Below are positions 1 to 7,775 of a stretch of 21,364 nt of DNA, piece after piece (within the stretch, counting starts at the first letter, position 1; each line of letters opens with the position of its first letter). The notes beneath the pieces were generated by a model. It saw only the letters and a list, made by a program, of their open reading frames with translations, was not told where the DNA came from and did not search any database. The stretch is from NCBI GenBank assembly GCA_949286295.1, contig CASECK010000003.1, forward strand, positions 1 through 21,364. Direction: 5' to 3'. The stretch is from an uncultured bacterium (GTDB lineage Bacteria > Bacillota > Clostridia > Oscillospirales > Oscillospiraceae). Both the position numbers and the translations under genes were made by a program.

Positions 1-246
1 CTCGAAGGATTCCAGCAGAAAAAACACGCCCAAATAGTGGGGGTAGGCCCGCACCGTGTTCACCGCCACCAGCTTGACCGCCGCCAGCAGCACATAGACC
101 TCCTGCTCCTGATAAATGGCCTCGTGGAGGGTGTCATACAGGCCCACGTTCTCCACTGTGATGAGCGAGGGCATCAGCAGGCCAAGCGCCATCAGCGCTA
201 GGCCTGCGGCAATCAGGCCGCGATATCCCGTTTGCCGTCTGTCCAC
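1..246 (-). CDS. Hypothetical membrane protein, 5' part only (C-terminus off window)
   Basis: An open frame of 82 codons runs from a GTG at 246 down to the window edge. A strong ribosome site (AGGAGGAG) lies six bases before the GTG, which decides the start. The protein opens with a short basic stretch (DRRQTGYR), then a hydrophobic helix (about residues 9-29), a charged loop rich in Glu/Gln, and a second hydrophobic segment beginning near residue 51. It looks like an integral membrane protein, but I do not recognise the family. It follows the M14-like lipoprotein gene on the same strand, separated by about 200 bases holding a large hairpin, so it is probably a separate transcript or attenuated read-through. 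The 3' end is missing. Confidence 0.6.
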   Translation of the reverse strand, partial: MDRRQTGYRGLIAAGLALMALGLLMPSLITVENVGLYDTLHEAIYQEQEVYVLLAAVKLVAVNTVRAYPHYLGVFFLLESFE

Positions 247-319
247 CGCGCTCCTCCTCCTTTCGTCCGCTTTGCGCGCGCACCTGTTATCATACCGCAG
301 ATTGGTCCGCTTGAAAAGG

Positions 320-367
320 CGGACAGCCCACCTTGCGCCAGTCAATCAGAGCAAGGCAGGCTGTCCG
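320..367 (-). terminator. Large stem-loop, probable terminator after the M14-like lipoprotein gene
   Basis: CGGACAGCC (320-328) pairs with GGCTGTCCG (359-367). After a CA/CA mismatch, CCTTGC (331-336) pairs with GCAAGG (351-356). Read on the minus strand, the stem is followed by CCTTTT, a short T run. The hairpin lies between the stop of the lipoprotein gene (443) and the start of the next gene (246). The rest of 247-442 shows no gene. Confidence 0.6.
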
Positions 368-442
368 TTTGCGTTCGCGGCGTCCGGCAGGCTCCGCCGC
401 GGGCATATCGCAGGAGCTGAAGCTCACGCTATCCTTGCCCGT

Positions 443-1369
443 TTAAAGCAGTCCGTAGTAGGTGAGCACATACTCCACGATGTCCAGCTGATCGCCGATT
501 CGGCGCTCCAGGGGGTAGCCGCGGTAAGTCTCCACCGTGATGGTGGGAATCCCAAGCTGGGTGGTGACGGTGTTGTTGATGCTGCCCACCGGGCCGGGAG
601 CGAAGAAATTAAAGCGCTCGGAGCACAGCTCGCCGCTCTCAGTGGCCAGCAGCATATCAAAGTACATATCCGACATTTCGCTCAGGTCGGTGTAAATCAG
701 TGAGCTGCCCAGAAAGTCCCGGTTCTCCTCGTTGGCCATGGCCTCGTGCAGGTCAAAGACAAAGACCGGGTCCACCCGCTGAATGTCCTGGAAAATAGTG
801 TCCGCCACCCGCTGGGCCATATTCCCCTCCGGGTCGCCGGGGAAGGAGCGGTTCAAATCCTCCTGTCCGGTGACATAGCGGGAGCGGGGGTCGGCCTCGG
901 CCCCCCAGCGGTTGGCCGGGGAGAGGATATGGACGGTGCCCGCCTTGATGCCCACCTTTTTGACCAGGTTTCCGGTCATCCACCCGGCGATCTCCCCACC
1001 GTGGACGCCGGCCACGATATAGATGGTGGGGCCTTCCTCCTCGCCCTGGAGGACCACCACCTCGTTCTCCACATCGGTGCCCTCGCCAATTTTATAGGAG
1101 CTCACCTGGGTGGGGTAGTCGTTCAAAAAGTAGTCGCCGAAATCCCGGGGCAGCATCTGCTCAGGGTCAAAGTCATAGGGGGGATCCATCACCACCTGCG
1201 TCCCCACCTCCGGGCGGTTGATGCCCTCCCGGCGGCCGTACTCCTCCTGCTGCCCGGAAGAGGCGCCGGGGCTGCCGGAGCCGGAGACAGAGGCCTCTCC
1301 GCCGCCGGCGGGGGCGCAGCCGGCCAGCATCAGCAGGGCCAGGCACAAGCTCAGGGTTTTCCGTTTCAT
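443..1369 (-). CDS. M14-like zinc deacylase lipoprotein (succinylglutamate desuccinylase/aspartoacylase family)
   Basis: 308 residues. The N-terminus is a lipoprotein signal with lipobox LAGC (Cys18), followed by a Gly/Ser linker to about residue 45, so the enzyme should sit on the outer face of the membrane. Family marks are the zinc motif HGGE (His123, Glu126), the substrate-binding DLNRSFPG (residues 171-178, Asn173-Arg174), the third zinc ligand in DLHEA (His208), and a late Glu280 in TVET that fits the general-base position. Known relatives (AstE, aspartoacylase) remove an acyl group from an amino acid; the substrate here is unknown. Ribosome site GGGAGG is eight bases before ATG. The gene starts 21 bases after the membrane-anchored paralogue and is probably last in that operon. 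It is shorter than the other two paralogues and lacks their HQWPDP insert. Confidence 0.85.
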   Translation of the reverse strand: MKRKTLSLCLALLMLAGCAPAGGGEASVSGSGSPGASSGQQEEYGRREGINRPEVGTQVVMDPPYDFDPEQMLPRDFGDYFLNDYPTQVSSYKIGEGTDVENEVVVLQGEEEGPTIYIVAGVHGGEIAGWMTGNLVKKVGIKAGTVHILSPANRWGAEADPRSRYVTGQEDLNRSFPGDPEGNMAQRVADTIFQDIQRVDPVFVFDLHEAMANEENRDFLGSSLIYTDLSEMSDMYFDMLLATESGELCSERFNFFAPGPVGSINNTVTTQLGIPTITVETYRGYPLERRIGDQLDIVEYVLTYYGLL

Positions 1370-1390
1370 TGGCTGTCCTCCCTTCTTCCG

Positions 1391-2527
1391 TCAGGCGGGG
1401 GGCATCAGGTAGGGGCCGATGTCCTCCATCATCTCGCCGTAGGAGGGCACATTTCCGATGACCAGCGTGCCCATGCCGTTTTCGGTGAAGGCGGCGGCAA
1501 ACTGCATCACGCCGGTGACGTGGCGGGCCACCCGCTCGGAGATGGAGCGGCCGCTCTCGTCATAGCCATAGTCATATAGGCGGCCCAGCTCCGCGGCCCT
1601 CAGGTAAAATTTATCCACGCCGGTGACCACCAGCTCCTCGTTGGTGGCCCCCCGCAGGCGGCCCTGAGAGGGGTTGGAGGTCTCCATCAGCAGGGCCAGG
1701 GTGTCGGTGTAGTCGCCCAGCTCCCGGTGGGTCAGGCCGTGGAGATTCTCCGGGGACAGCTCCATCCCGATGGACATCCCCTGCAGCTCCATATTCAGCC
1801 GCCCCAGCGTGCCCAGGTCGGCGGCCCGCTGGTGGGCCACCAGAGTGTTGATGGTGGGGTACTCGGGGGAGGCCTCGTGCAGGTCCACGGTGATGTCAAT
1901 CTCCTCGGTGCGAATCAGCTGGGTCACGCCGTAGCTCATCTTCTCGGTGAAGGTGCCGTCGGTGCGCCCGGGATAGGAGCGGTTAATGTTCCGGGTCTCC
2001 GAGCCGGACAGCCGCTGCCCGGAGGAGGCGTGGACATAAATCTCCGGGTCGGGCCACTGGTGAATGGGGTTGGTGGCCCGGGACCCAAAGCGGAACCATC
2101 GCTCGCCGTTGGGGGTGTCGATGGTAAAGCGCATGGGCGCGCCCTCCTGGGGGTCGGTGCAGGTCATGGCGCTGTTGTTGGTCCGGGGGATGACGTACAG
2201 CGTGCCCTGCTCCGGGACCGCGTTTTCAATCAGCAAAATTGCGGCCACCAGGCCGGAGGGCTCGTTGGGGTGGGTGCCGCCCAGCACCAGCATGGAATCC
2301 CCCTCTTTCTCCCCCTGGAGCACATACACCTCCGTGTCGCCGGCGGTGTCCTTCAAGTCGGGATACCAGTCGGACAGCATCCGAATCTCGGTCACGCCGG
2401 GGCCGGGGTAGATGGGTTCCACCTCCCGCATGGAGAGAAATTGGGTGGCGAGGTATCCGATGGCGGCCGCGGAAAAAGCCATCAGGATAACGGCGGACAG
2501 CCAGCTCTTCTTGACCATAATCTTCAC
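1391..2527 (-). CDS. Membrane-anchored M14-like zinc deacylase, cassette A
   Basis: 378 residues from a GTG start at 2527, chosen because GAGGGGG lies eight bases before it; the earlier in-frame GTG at 2536 touches that ribosome site and has none of its own. One N-terminal helix (about residues 9-30) anchors an extracytoplasmic domain. Zinc and active-site signs are GTHPNEPSG (His86, Glu89), NPIHQWPDP (153-161), NINRSYPG (Asn182-Arg183), VDLHEAS (His217) and a Glu282 in METSNPSQG. This fits the AstE/aspartoacylase branch of M14 metallopeptidases. It is clearly paralogous to the enzyme at 4926-6077 (shared HQWPDP, GL.HR.LGD.TD, FDESG-like segments). It lies 13 bases after a microprotein gene and one gene from a DctM-like permease, so it may process the compound that the permease moves. 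PGA hydrolase activity is possible but only inferred. Confidence 0.85.
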   Translation of the reverse strand: MKIMVKKSWLSAVILMAFSAAAIGYLATQFLSMREVEPIYPGPGVTEIRMLSDWYPDLKDTAGDTEVYVLQGEKEGDSMLVLGGTHPNEPSGLVAAILLIENAVPEQGTLYVIPRTNNSAMTCTDPQEGAPMRFTIDTPNGERWFRFGSRATNPIHQWPDPEIYVHASSGQRLSGSETRNINRSYPGRTDGTFTEKMSYGVTQLIRTEEIDITVDLHEASPEYPTINTLVAHQRAADLGTLGRLNMELQGMSIGMELSPENLHGLTHRELGDYTDTLALLMETSNPSQGRLRGATNEELVVTGVDKFYLRAAELGRLYDYGYDESGRSISERVARHVTGVMQFAAAFTENGMGTLVIGNVPSYGEMMEDIGPYLMPPA

Positions 2528-2540
2528 TGCGTCCACCCCC

Positions 2541-2687
2541 TCATTTGATCAGCAGCAGCCGGAGAATCAGCGGAACAATCACCAGCGCCGCGTCAATCTG
2601 GTTGAACAGATTCTTCTCCCGGACCATGTTCCTGATGATAAAGACGAGCAGGAATAGGACCAGTCCCAAGTAGACATACAGTAACAT
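2541..2687 (-). CDS. 48-residue membrane microprotein, cassette A
   Basis: A short gene of 49 codons including stop. Ribosome site GGGAGG lies about nine bases before ATG. The product starts MLLYVYLGLVLFLLVFIIRN (one helix), then a charged turn MVREKNLFNQ, then a second helix ending VPLILRLLLIK. It is evidently the same family as the 51-residue product at 6091-6246: both have VREK(N/S)L after helix one and end PLILR.L.IK. Both sit between a DctM-like permease and an M14-like deacylase with gaps of 13-20 bases, so translation as part of the operon is very likely. At this length it is not a normal DctQ (TRAP small subunit, usually over 150 residues with four helices). A role as a small permease or enzyme partner is inference. 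Confidence 0.8.
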   Translation of the reverse strand: MLLYVYLGLVLFLLVFIIRNMVREKNLFNQIDAALVIVPLILRLLLIK

Positions 2688-2706
2688 ACGCGTCTTCCTC
2701 CCATCT

Positions 2707-3978
2707 TTAAGTCAGAAATCCCAAACTACCGGACTTCAGCAGCGTGATCAGGCCGTACAGGACGCAGACCACAAAGGGAATCACGCAGTAGCGCAGGACC
2801 CTGGAGTACTTTTGCTCCACAATCTGGGCGGCGTAGTTGCCGGCCAGGGCGGTGGGGGGCATCAGGTCGCCCATGGAGCAGATGAAGGACAGGGCGGCGG
2901 CGATGATAATCTGATCGCCGGTGTCCAGCAGGGCCAGCAGGAAGGGCACGCCCAGCACGGAGGCCGCGCCGTAAGAGGACACGGCGCCGAAGGCGGGCAT
3001 GACCAGGCAGATGGCCGCGTACAGCATAACCATGCCAAAGCCGAAGCAGCTGACCACAATGTAGCCGCGCACGCCGGTGAGGGTCATGACCTGGATGAAC
3101 ATCCCCACGCCCATCAGCTTGCCCAGCACGGGGATGGTGGTGTTGATGGCCTCGGAGGCCACCTCAAGGGCGTTGAACCGGCGGCCGGTAAACAGGCCCA
3201 CCACGCTACCGATGAAGAAAATCAGGGGCATCCCCAGGTTGGGGAAGAGGTTGGGCAGGGCCCGTCCGCCCACCATCAGGACAATGACCACCAAAATGGG
3301 GATATACAGCTTCAGGCCGTACTGTTTGCCGATGTCCAGGTTGAGGCCGTCCTTCAGCTTGTCAAACTCCAGATGGCGGCAGTAGCGCAGGCCGATAAAA
3401 AGAACGGTGAATATGGCGCAGGGGAAGGTCATAAACACCAGGGGAGCTTCAAATCCGATATAGGGCATATCCACACCGCCGGCAATCAGCATGGCGGGGA
3501 TATTCACAGGGGGGGCGGCCATGCCCATAATGGAGCCGACGGCCAAAATCGCGCCGGTCTGAGCGGCGGGGATGCCCATCAGCAGCAGAATGGGGGCCAC
3601 AATGGCGCCGGCGGAGAGCACGGCGGCGGTGGAGGACCCGGTGATCATACCGGGGAACATGATGATCAGCATCAGCAAAATCAGCATGACGGCGGGGACC
3701 TTGTAGAATTTCGAGACGATGACGGCGTTCAGCGCCTCCAGGGCGCCGGACTTCTGAATGACCGTCATGAAAATCATCGCCATGGAGATAATCAGGATGG
3801 TGTCCATGTACACGAAGGTGCCTTCAAACAGGTGACGCAGGGGCACGCCCTGGCCAGCCACCAGCGCGCCGGCCACAGCTCCGGCGACCATGGAGAGGCT
3901 GACGGGCAGCTTCAGCAGGAAGTTTCCCAGCAGGAAAACGCCCAGCATGGTCAAAAATACAATCAGCTCAATGTCCAA
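2707..3978 (-). CDS. DctM-like permease (TRAP large subunit / ion transporter superfamily), cassette A
   Basis: 423 residues, almost wholly hydrophobic, about 12 helices. The start is a rare TTG with GGGAGG eight bases before it; no ATG fits. Two half-repeats each carry a hairpin-like Gly/Pro motif: FPGMITGSSTAAV with GMAAPPVNIPA in the first half and AFGAVSSYGAASV with GDLMPPTALAG in the second. The PP motifs resemble the sodium/substrate-site loops of DctM. An EGTFVYMD segment near residue 52 is shared with the second permease (EGPFVYVD). No DctP solute-binding protein or normal DctQ is present in the window, so it may work without the usual TRAP partners; the 48-residue microprotein starts 19 bases downstream. 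Substrate unknown; an organic acid or acidic amino-acid derivative would suit the neighbours. Confidence 0.8.
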   Translation of the reverse strand: MDIELIVFLTMLGVFLLGNFLLKLPVSLSMVAGAVAGALVAGQGVPLRHLFEGTFVYMDTILIISMAMIFMTVIQKSGALEALNAVIVSKFYKVPAVMLILLMLIIMFPGMITGSSTAAVLSAGAIVAPILLLMGIPAAQTGAILAVGSIMGMAAPPVNIPAMLIAGGVDMPYIGFEAPLVFMTFPCAIFTVLFIGLRYCRHLEFDKLKDGLNLDIGKQYGLKLYIPILVVIVLMVGGRALPNLFPNLGMPLIFFIGSVVGLFTGRRFNALEVASEAINTTIPVLGKLMGVGMFIQVMTLTGVRGYIVVSCFGFGMVMLYAAICLVMPAFGAVSSYGAASVLGVPFLLALLDTGDQIIIAAALSFICSMGDLMPPTALAGNYAAQIVEQKYSRVLRYCVIPFVVCVLYGLITLLKSGSLGFLT

Positions 3979-4073
3979 GCAAAATGCCTCCCTTTATGCA
4001 GCACACTCAGCGGGGGGTGGAACGATATAATCTCCTCTTCATTCCTTCTTCTTCCGTGCAGCCTGTTTTGTGG

Positions 4074-4133
4074 GAGGAGGCTCCCCGTTTCACAAGGGAG
4101 CCTCCTCATGTTCCGGCGCGGACAGCGCGCCGG
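4074..4133 (-). terminator. Two tandem hairpins between the small lipoprotein gene and permease A
   Basis: A perfect 12-bp stem (GAGGAGGCTCCC, 4074-4085, with GGGAGCCTCCTC, 4096-4107) and an 8-bp stem (CCGGCGCG, 4113-4120, with CGCGCCGG, 4126-4133). They lie in the 162-base gap after the stop at 4141. Neither has a convincing T run on the minus strand, so they may stabilise or attenuate the transcript rather than end it. No gene is visible in the rest of the gap (3979-4140). Confidence 0.5.
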
Positions 4134-4140
4134 GAAACGC

Positions 4141-4848
4141 TCAGCCGAAGATCTCCTGCAGCGGGGTCACAGCGTCGGCGATGGAGTACAGCAGGGTGAT
4201 GGGCACACCGGCGTCGGTGGCGGCGTCGGTGAACTTGCCGTCGTCGTTGCCCTCTTCCACCACCATGACATAGTCGGCCTCAGCCAGAGCCATGTCGTTA
4301 AACTGGTCGGACAGGGTGCCGCGGCGGGCCGCGCCGCCCAGGTGGGCCACAATGACCGTGATATCGTTGTCGGCCACAGTCTGCATAATGGCCTCGGCCC
4401 GGGCCAGCTCGTCCTCCTGGGAGATGCCGGCCGCGCCCAGACCCTTGGAGGAGGCGCCGCTGGCGATGATGACAGTCTTGTAACCGGCCACTTCCTCGGC
4501 GGAGGCGGTGGCGTTGAAGGTGTAGTCAGCGCCCACCTTCTTCATCAGCGCGTCCAGCATGGACACGTCGGCGCTCTGGCCGATGGAGGTAATCAGCACG
4601 GGGGCGACAACCTGCTCCTTGGTAAAGGTGCCGTTCTCGGTGACCACACGGCTGCTCTCGCTGGTGCGGAAGGTATAGCCGCCCTCGGCGCCGGAGCCGC
4701 TTCCGGAACCCTGACTGGCGGCGGGGGGATTGGACGCGGCGGAGCCGCCGCCGGTCGTACCGCTGCCGCTGCCGCCGCGACACGCGGCCAGCAGCAGGCT
4801 CATGGTGAGCGTGGCGGCCAGCAAAGCACACAGTTTGCGATTTTTCAT
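4141..4848 (-). CDS. Small secreted lipoprotein, tentatively DUF6305 family
   Basis: 235 residues. Signal peptide with lipobox LAAC (Cys23), then a Gly/Ser/Ala linker to about residue 56. The folded part starts near residue 84 with APVLITSIGQSADVSMLDAL and continues with alternating hydrophobic strands and helices (KTVIIASGASSKGLGAAG, ITVIVAHLGG, ADYVMVVEEGNDDG), a Rossmann-like alternation. I recall similar proteins being grouped as DUF6305, but cannot check. Ribosome site TAGGAGG precedes ATG. It lies between the two permease cassettes, 77 bases after the M14-like enzyme of cassette B. An extracellular binding-protein role for the transporters is possible; its small size (about 150 residues of fold) makes a classic DctP unlikely. 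Confidence 0.7.
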   Translation of the reverse strand: MKNRKLCALLAATLTMSLLLAACRGGSGSGTTGGGSAASNPPAASQGSGSGSGAEGGYTFRTSESSRVVTENGTFTKEQVVAPVLITSIGQSADVSMLDALMKKVGADYTFNATASAEEVAGYKTVIIASGASSKGLGAAGISQEDELARAEAIMQTVADNDITVIVAHLGGAARRGTLSDQFNDMALAEADYVMVVEEGNDDGKFTDAATDAGVPITLLYSIADAVTPLQEIFG

Positions 4849-4925
4849 TGTTGTTTCCTCCTAAGAAATTTCTCGTATATGCAAAGTCCCTCCGGGACGA
4901 TGCAACTTACCGGGTCCCCCGGCCG

Positions 4926-6077
4926 TCAGGCCAGGGACTTCAGGGTGGACTCCAGGCCGTTGGCAATCATATCCTGGGCGTCGGGCAGGCCGGAGATTTT
5001 CAGGGGCTTGTCGGGATACATGGTGTCAAAGGCGTTGATAATCTCCGCGCTCATGCTCATGTGGTAGGCGGTGCGCTTCTCGATGGGCCAGCCGCTCTCG
5101 TCAAAGTCGGAGGAGTTGGGGAACAGGCCCGCCCGGTGCATGGCCAGATAGTTGCCGGACACGCCCTCCTTGAACAGCTCCTCGGTCATCTTGTCGTGGT
5201 AGCTGCCCATGGCGGGGTTACAGGTCTCAAACAGGGTGCACAGCGCGTCGGTGTTGTCGCCCAGGCCCCGGTGAGACAGGCCGTAGGAGGTCTGTCCGGA
5301 TATCTCCATCTTCAGGGGCAGGTTGTTGATGACGCAGTTCATCACCGCGGTAGAGCCCAGGGGCATGGCGTTCTCATGGACCACCAGGGTGTTAACCAGC
5401 GTGACGGACTCCGCGCCGGCCTCGTGGCCGTCGTAGATAAAATCGATGCCCTCGGTCTGGATGAAGTTATAGATGGCCCAGCAGGTGGCCTCGGTGAGGT
5501 AGCCGTCCTCCACGCCGGGGTGGTTGCGGTTGAGGTTGCGAATCTCGGCAATCTCCTCGTGCTTCAGCTCCCGGTTGGAGGTGTTCAGATGGTAGTTGGG
5601 ATCGGGCCACTGGTGCACCGGGTTTGAAATCCGGGTGCCGATGCGGAAGCTGCGGGTGGTCCCGTCGGGCAGGTCGAACGTCATGGTGTTGGCCTGACCC
5701 AGCAGCGGCTGGGTGTGGCTGTAGCCGCTGTTGTTGGCGTGGACCATGATATAGAGGGTGCCCTCCTCGCACTTCACGTTCTCCAGATAGGTGACGGCGT
5801 TGAGCATGGACCCCACCTCGTTGGTGTGGGTGCCGCCGTAAATCAGCGCCTTCCCGCCGGGCACGCCGCTGTCAAACTCATAGATTTCCACGTCGTTGTA
5901 AGTGCCCTTCAGGTTGGGGTTATAGTCGCTGAGCTTCAGCACATTTGTGATATTCGGGTTTCCGGTGTAGAACACATCGTTTTGCAGCTGGCCCAGATAG
6001 ATTCGCCCCGTGACCACACAAATCACGGCCACCACGGCCAGCACCACGATGTTTTGCAGCAAATTCCTGTTTTTCAT
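4926..6077 (-). CDS. Membrane-anchored M14-like zinc deacylase, cassette B
   Basis: 383 residues. An N-terminal helix (about residues 8-28) anchors an outside domain. Zinc ligands are visible in GGTHTNEVGS (His84, Glu87) and DGHEAG (His218). The family arginine motif is NLNRNHPG (Asn183-Arg184), with NPVHQWPDP at 152-160 and Glu284 in FETCNPAMG. All features match the cassette A paralogue but sequence identity is clearly partial, so the duplication is old. Start ATG at 6077 with GGGAGGG seven to eight bases before it and 13 bases after the microprotein stop. The family removes acyl groups from acidic amino acids; phage PGA hydrolase PghP has a related carboxypeptidase fold, so a PGA-cleaving role is a testable alternative. 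Confidence 0.85.
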   Translation of the reverse strand: MKNRNLLQNIVVLAVVAVICVVTGRIYLGQLQNDVFYTGNPNITNVLKLSDYNPNLKGTYNDVEIYEFDSGVPGGKALIYGGTHTNEVGSMLNAVTYLENVKCEEGTLYIMVHANNSGYSHTQPLLGQANTMTFDLPDGTTRSFRIGTRISNPVHQWPDPNYHLNTSNRELKHEEIAEIRNLNRNHPGVEDGYLTEATCWAIYNFIQTEGIDFIYDGHEAGAESVTLVNTLVVHENAMPLGSTAVMNCVINNLPLKMEISGQTSYGLSHRGLGDNTDALCTLFETCNPAMGSYHDKMTEELFKEGVSGNYLAMHRAGLFPNSSDFDESGWPIEKRTAYHMSMSAEIINAFDTMYPDKPLKISGLPDAQDMIANGLESTLKSLA

Positions 6078-6090
6078 ATGCGCTCCCTCC

Positions 6091-6246
6091 CTACTTGATC
6101 ATCAGCGCGCGCAGGATCAACGGGAAGCTGATCAGGCCCAGGCACATCACATGGGCCAGCGATTTTTCTCGGACGATATCCCAGACCACCAGCAAGGCAA
6201 GGACAGCCACGATGATGCGGAAGATGATATACAGCGCAGAAATCAT
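6091..6246 (-). CDS. 51-residue membrane microprotein, cassette B
   Basis: 52 codons including stop. A strong ribosome site (AAGGAGGGG) precedes ATG at 6246. The product begins MISALYIIFRIIVAVLALLV, carries the turn DIVREKSLAH, and ends ISFPLILRALMIK. Comparison with the 48-residue product at 2541-2687 shows the same two-helix layout, the same VREK turn and the same C-terminal PLILR.L.IK, which makes chance reading frames very unlikely. It starts 13 bases after the stop of permease B and ends 13 bases before the M14-like gene. Function unknown; it could be a minimal accessory subunit of the permease. Confidence 0.8.
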   Translation of the reverse strand: MISALYIIFRIIVAVLALLVVWDIVREKSLAHVMCLGLISFPLILRALMIK

Positions 6247-6259
6247 TCTCGTCCCCTCC

Positions 6260-7558
6260 TTAAATCATCAGGAATTTCAAGGGAGCGGCCAGGAACACAA
6301 TGACCGCCGCCACAAGGACCAGCACGGTAATCACATTGCGCCGGGCCACCTGAGGGCCGGTCACGCCGGTGACCTCAAGCTGCTGGCACACACACTCCGC
6401 CAGGCCGCCCCGGAGGGACAGCAGGAAGCTCATCCCCACGGCCAGGCCCAGGGCCATCATCAGCACCTCAGAACTTCCGTAGCTGGAGTTGCTGACCTGG
6501 TAGACAGCCAGCCCACCCAGCGTGTAGGCGAAGGGGGTCCCCAGCAGCAGGCCGGCCGCCAGCAGCAGCACGCCGAACACCACGGCAATCAACGTGGGAT
6601 TCACCGCCGCGATGGCCAGCTGAGCGGCGATGGTGCCGTTGACGCCAACCGTGTTGAACACCTCCACCACGCTGGCCAGCGCCAGCAGCATGGCCAGCTC
6701 GATGGCCACATGGCGGATGCCGTCGGCGGTGGTGACCAGGGGGTTCGCTCCCTTGACCTTGCACAGCAGGGCCAGAATGAAACCAATCACATAGATGACC
6801 GGATAGCTTCCAAAGTAAGGCACCGCGAAGTACAGGAAGTTGTACACGATAATCAGGGCAAAGACCACCGCCAGGGGGACCAGGCACACGGGGCTGCCGG
6901 ACTTGTCCGCGCTGGAATCGGCCTCCAGGCCGCCCAGCACCCGCCGGCCGGCCAGGGCGCAGTATACCACCAGCGCCGGGAGGACGGCAATCAGCAGGGG
7001 CAGGAAATAGCCCTCAAAGGAGGCGGGGTACAGGCCTTGACGGGCGATGGTGAAGCCCATGGCGGGCACGCACAGGGGGGGCAGCAGCATCCCGAACAGG
7101 CTGCCCATGGTCACCAGCTCCACCACCTTGCTCTTCTCCAGCCCCTTGTCCAGCAGGTAGCGCCCGGCCAGCAGGCCGGTGGTGGCCACGCTGGCCATGA
7201 CGGTGCCGGTGAGCATACCGGGCAGGCCGATGAACAAAATCATCAGGAACATCTGGGCGGCAGGCCCCCGCTTGACGGAGATAAGCTTGTTGAACAGATA
7301 CTGGAAGGTGCCGTTGTTATACAGCAGATAGGAAAACGCCGCGCCGCACAGCACCCACATCAGGCTGTCCACATAGACGAAGGGGCCCTCGGTCACTTCC
7401 CGCAGGCGGAAGCCAAGTCCGGCCACCAGACAGGTAATCAGGCCAGACAGGAAAATGACGGGGGTGATGAGGCCCTGCCTGCCTTTGAACAGCACGCTGG
7501 CCACCGCCACCACAGCCAGCATCACAGCCAGCAGCAGATACGCTTCAGTCAGATTCAC
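6260..7558 (-). CDS. DctM-like permease, cassette B
   Basis: 432 residues, about 12 helices. GTG start at 7558 with AGGAGT nine bases before it. It shares with permease A the N-terminal EGPFVYVDS segment (near residue 58), LPGMLTGTVMASV, and GSLFGMLLPPLCVPAMGF in the first half. The second half differs: where A has GDLMPPTALAG, this protein has LLLGTPFAYTLGG and no PP pair, so one of the two expected ion/substrate loops has changed. That may mean a different substrate or coupling ion. It is followed by a microprotein and an M14-like deacylase in the same order as cassette A, and preceded by ggt across a structured 217-base spacer. Confidence 0.75.
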   Translation of the reverse strand: MNLTEAYLLLAVMLAVVAVASVLFKGRQGLITPVIFLSGLITCLVAGLGFRLREVTEGPFVYVDSLMWVLCGAAFSYLLYNNGTFQYLFNKLISVKRGPAAQMFLMILFIGLPGMLTGTVMASVATTGLLAGRYLLDKGLEKSKVVELVTMGSLFGMLLPPLCVPAMGFTIARQGLYPASFEGYFLPLLIAVLPALVVYCALAGRRVLGGLEADSSADKSGSPVCLVPLAVVFALIIVYNFLYFAVPYFGSYPVIYVIGFILALLCKVKGANPLVTTADGIRHVAIELAMLLALASVVEVFNTVGVNGTIAAQLAIAAVNPTLIAVVFGVLLLAAGLLLGTPFAYTLGGLAVYQVSNSSYGSSEVLMMALGLAVGMSFLLSLRGGLAECVCQQLEVTGVTGPQVARRNVITVLVLVAAVIVFLAAPLKFLMI

Positions 7559-7775
7559 TACTTATCACTCCTTACACTCATTCCGGTCCCGGCGGAACGT
7601 CGCCGTCCCTGGCCGGGCAGAAATCCGGAGACACTTAAGGGAGGATGGCTTTCGGTATTGTGCCGCCCAGGCGCCCGGGAGGAGGTCACCCCGGGCAGCC
7701 TGGACGGTGCTCTCATCGGGAGAGCAGGACATAGCGGTCTTTAGAGGGAGGTCAAATCAGAGGTGTCAAATCTCA
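7559..7775 (-). promoter_or_regulatory. Structured spacer between ggt and permease B
   Basis: No gene is visible. Read on the minus strand it holds GCTCTC/GAGAGC and CCCGGG/CCCGGG hairpins (about 7675-7735). Nearer the permease is a two-part stem at 7588-7617: CCCGGC/GCCGGG outside and GGGAC/GTTCC inside, around a GGCGAC loop. Just after the ggt stop is a near-tandem repeat (7743-7758 and 7759-7772; AGAGG..GTCAAATC). None ends in a T run. It could be a leader controlling the downstream cassette or a processing site. Confidence 0.4.

Noticed and set aside
2541..2687. Reading the microprotein as a truncated DctQ subunit
   Set aside because: No sign of a longer ancestral frame; the second copy (6091-6246) is equally short with the same ends, so the size is native.
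2812..5067. Very long plus-strand open frame opposite the permease and lipoprotein genes
   Set aside because: It is rich in His/Gln/Gly with no fold or ribosome site; it mirrors the codon bias of the real minus-strand genes. The same holds for the plus-strand frames at 6095-7744 and 7455-9665.
7740..7769. Possible promoter for permease B (TTGACA, 18 bases, TCTAAA on minus strand)
   Set aside because: The -10 is weak and the -35 comes from a tandem repeat; not strong enough to list as a feature.
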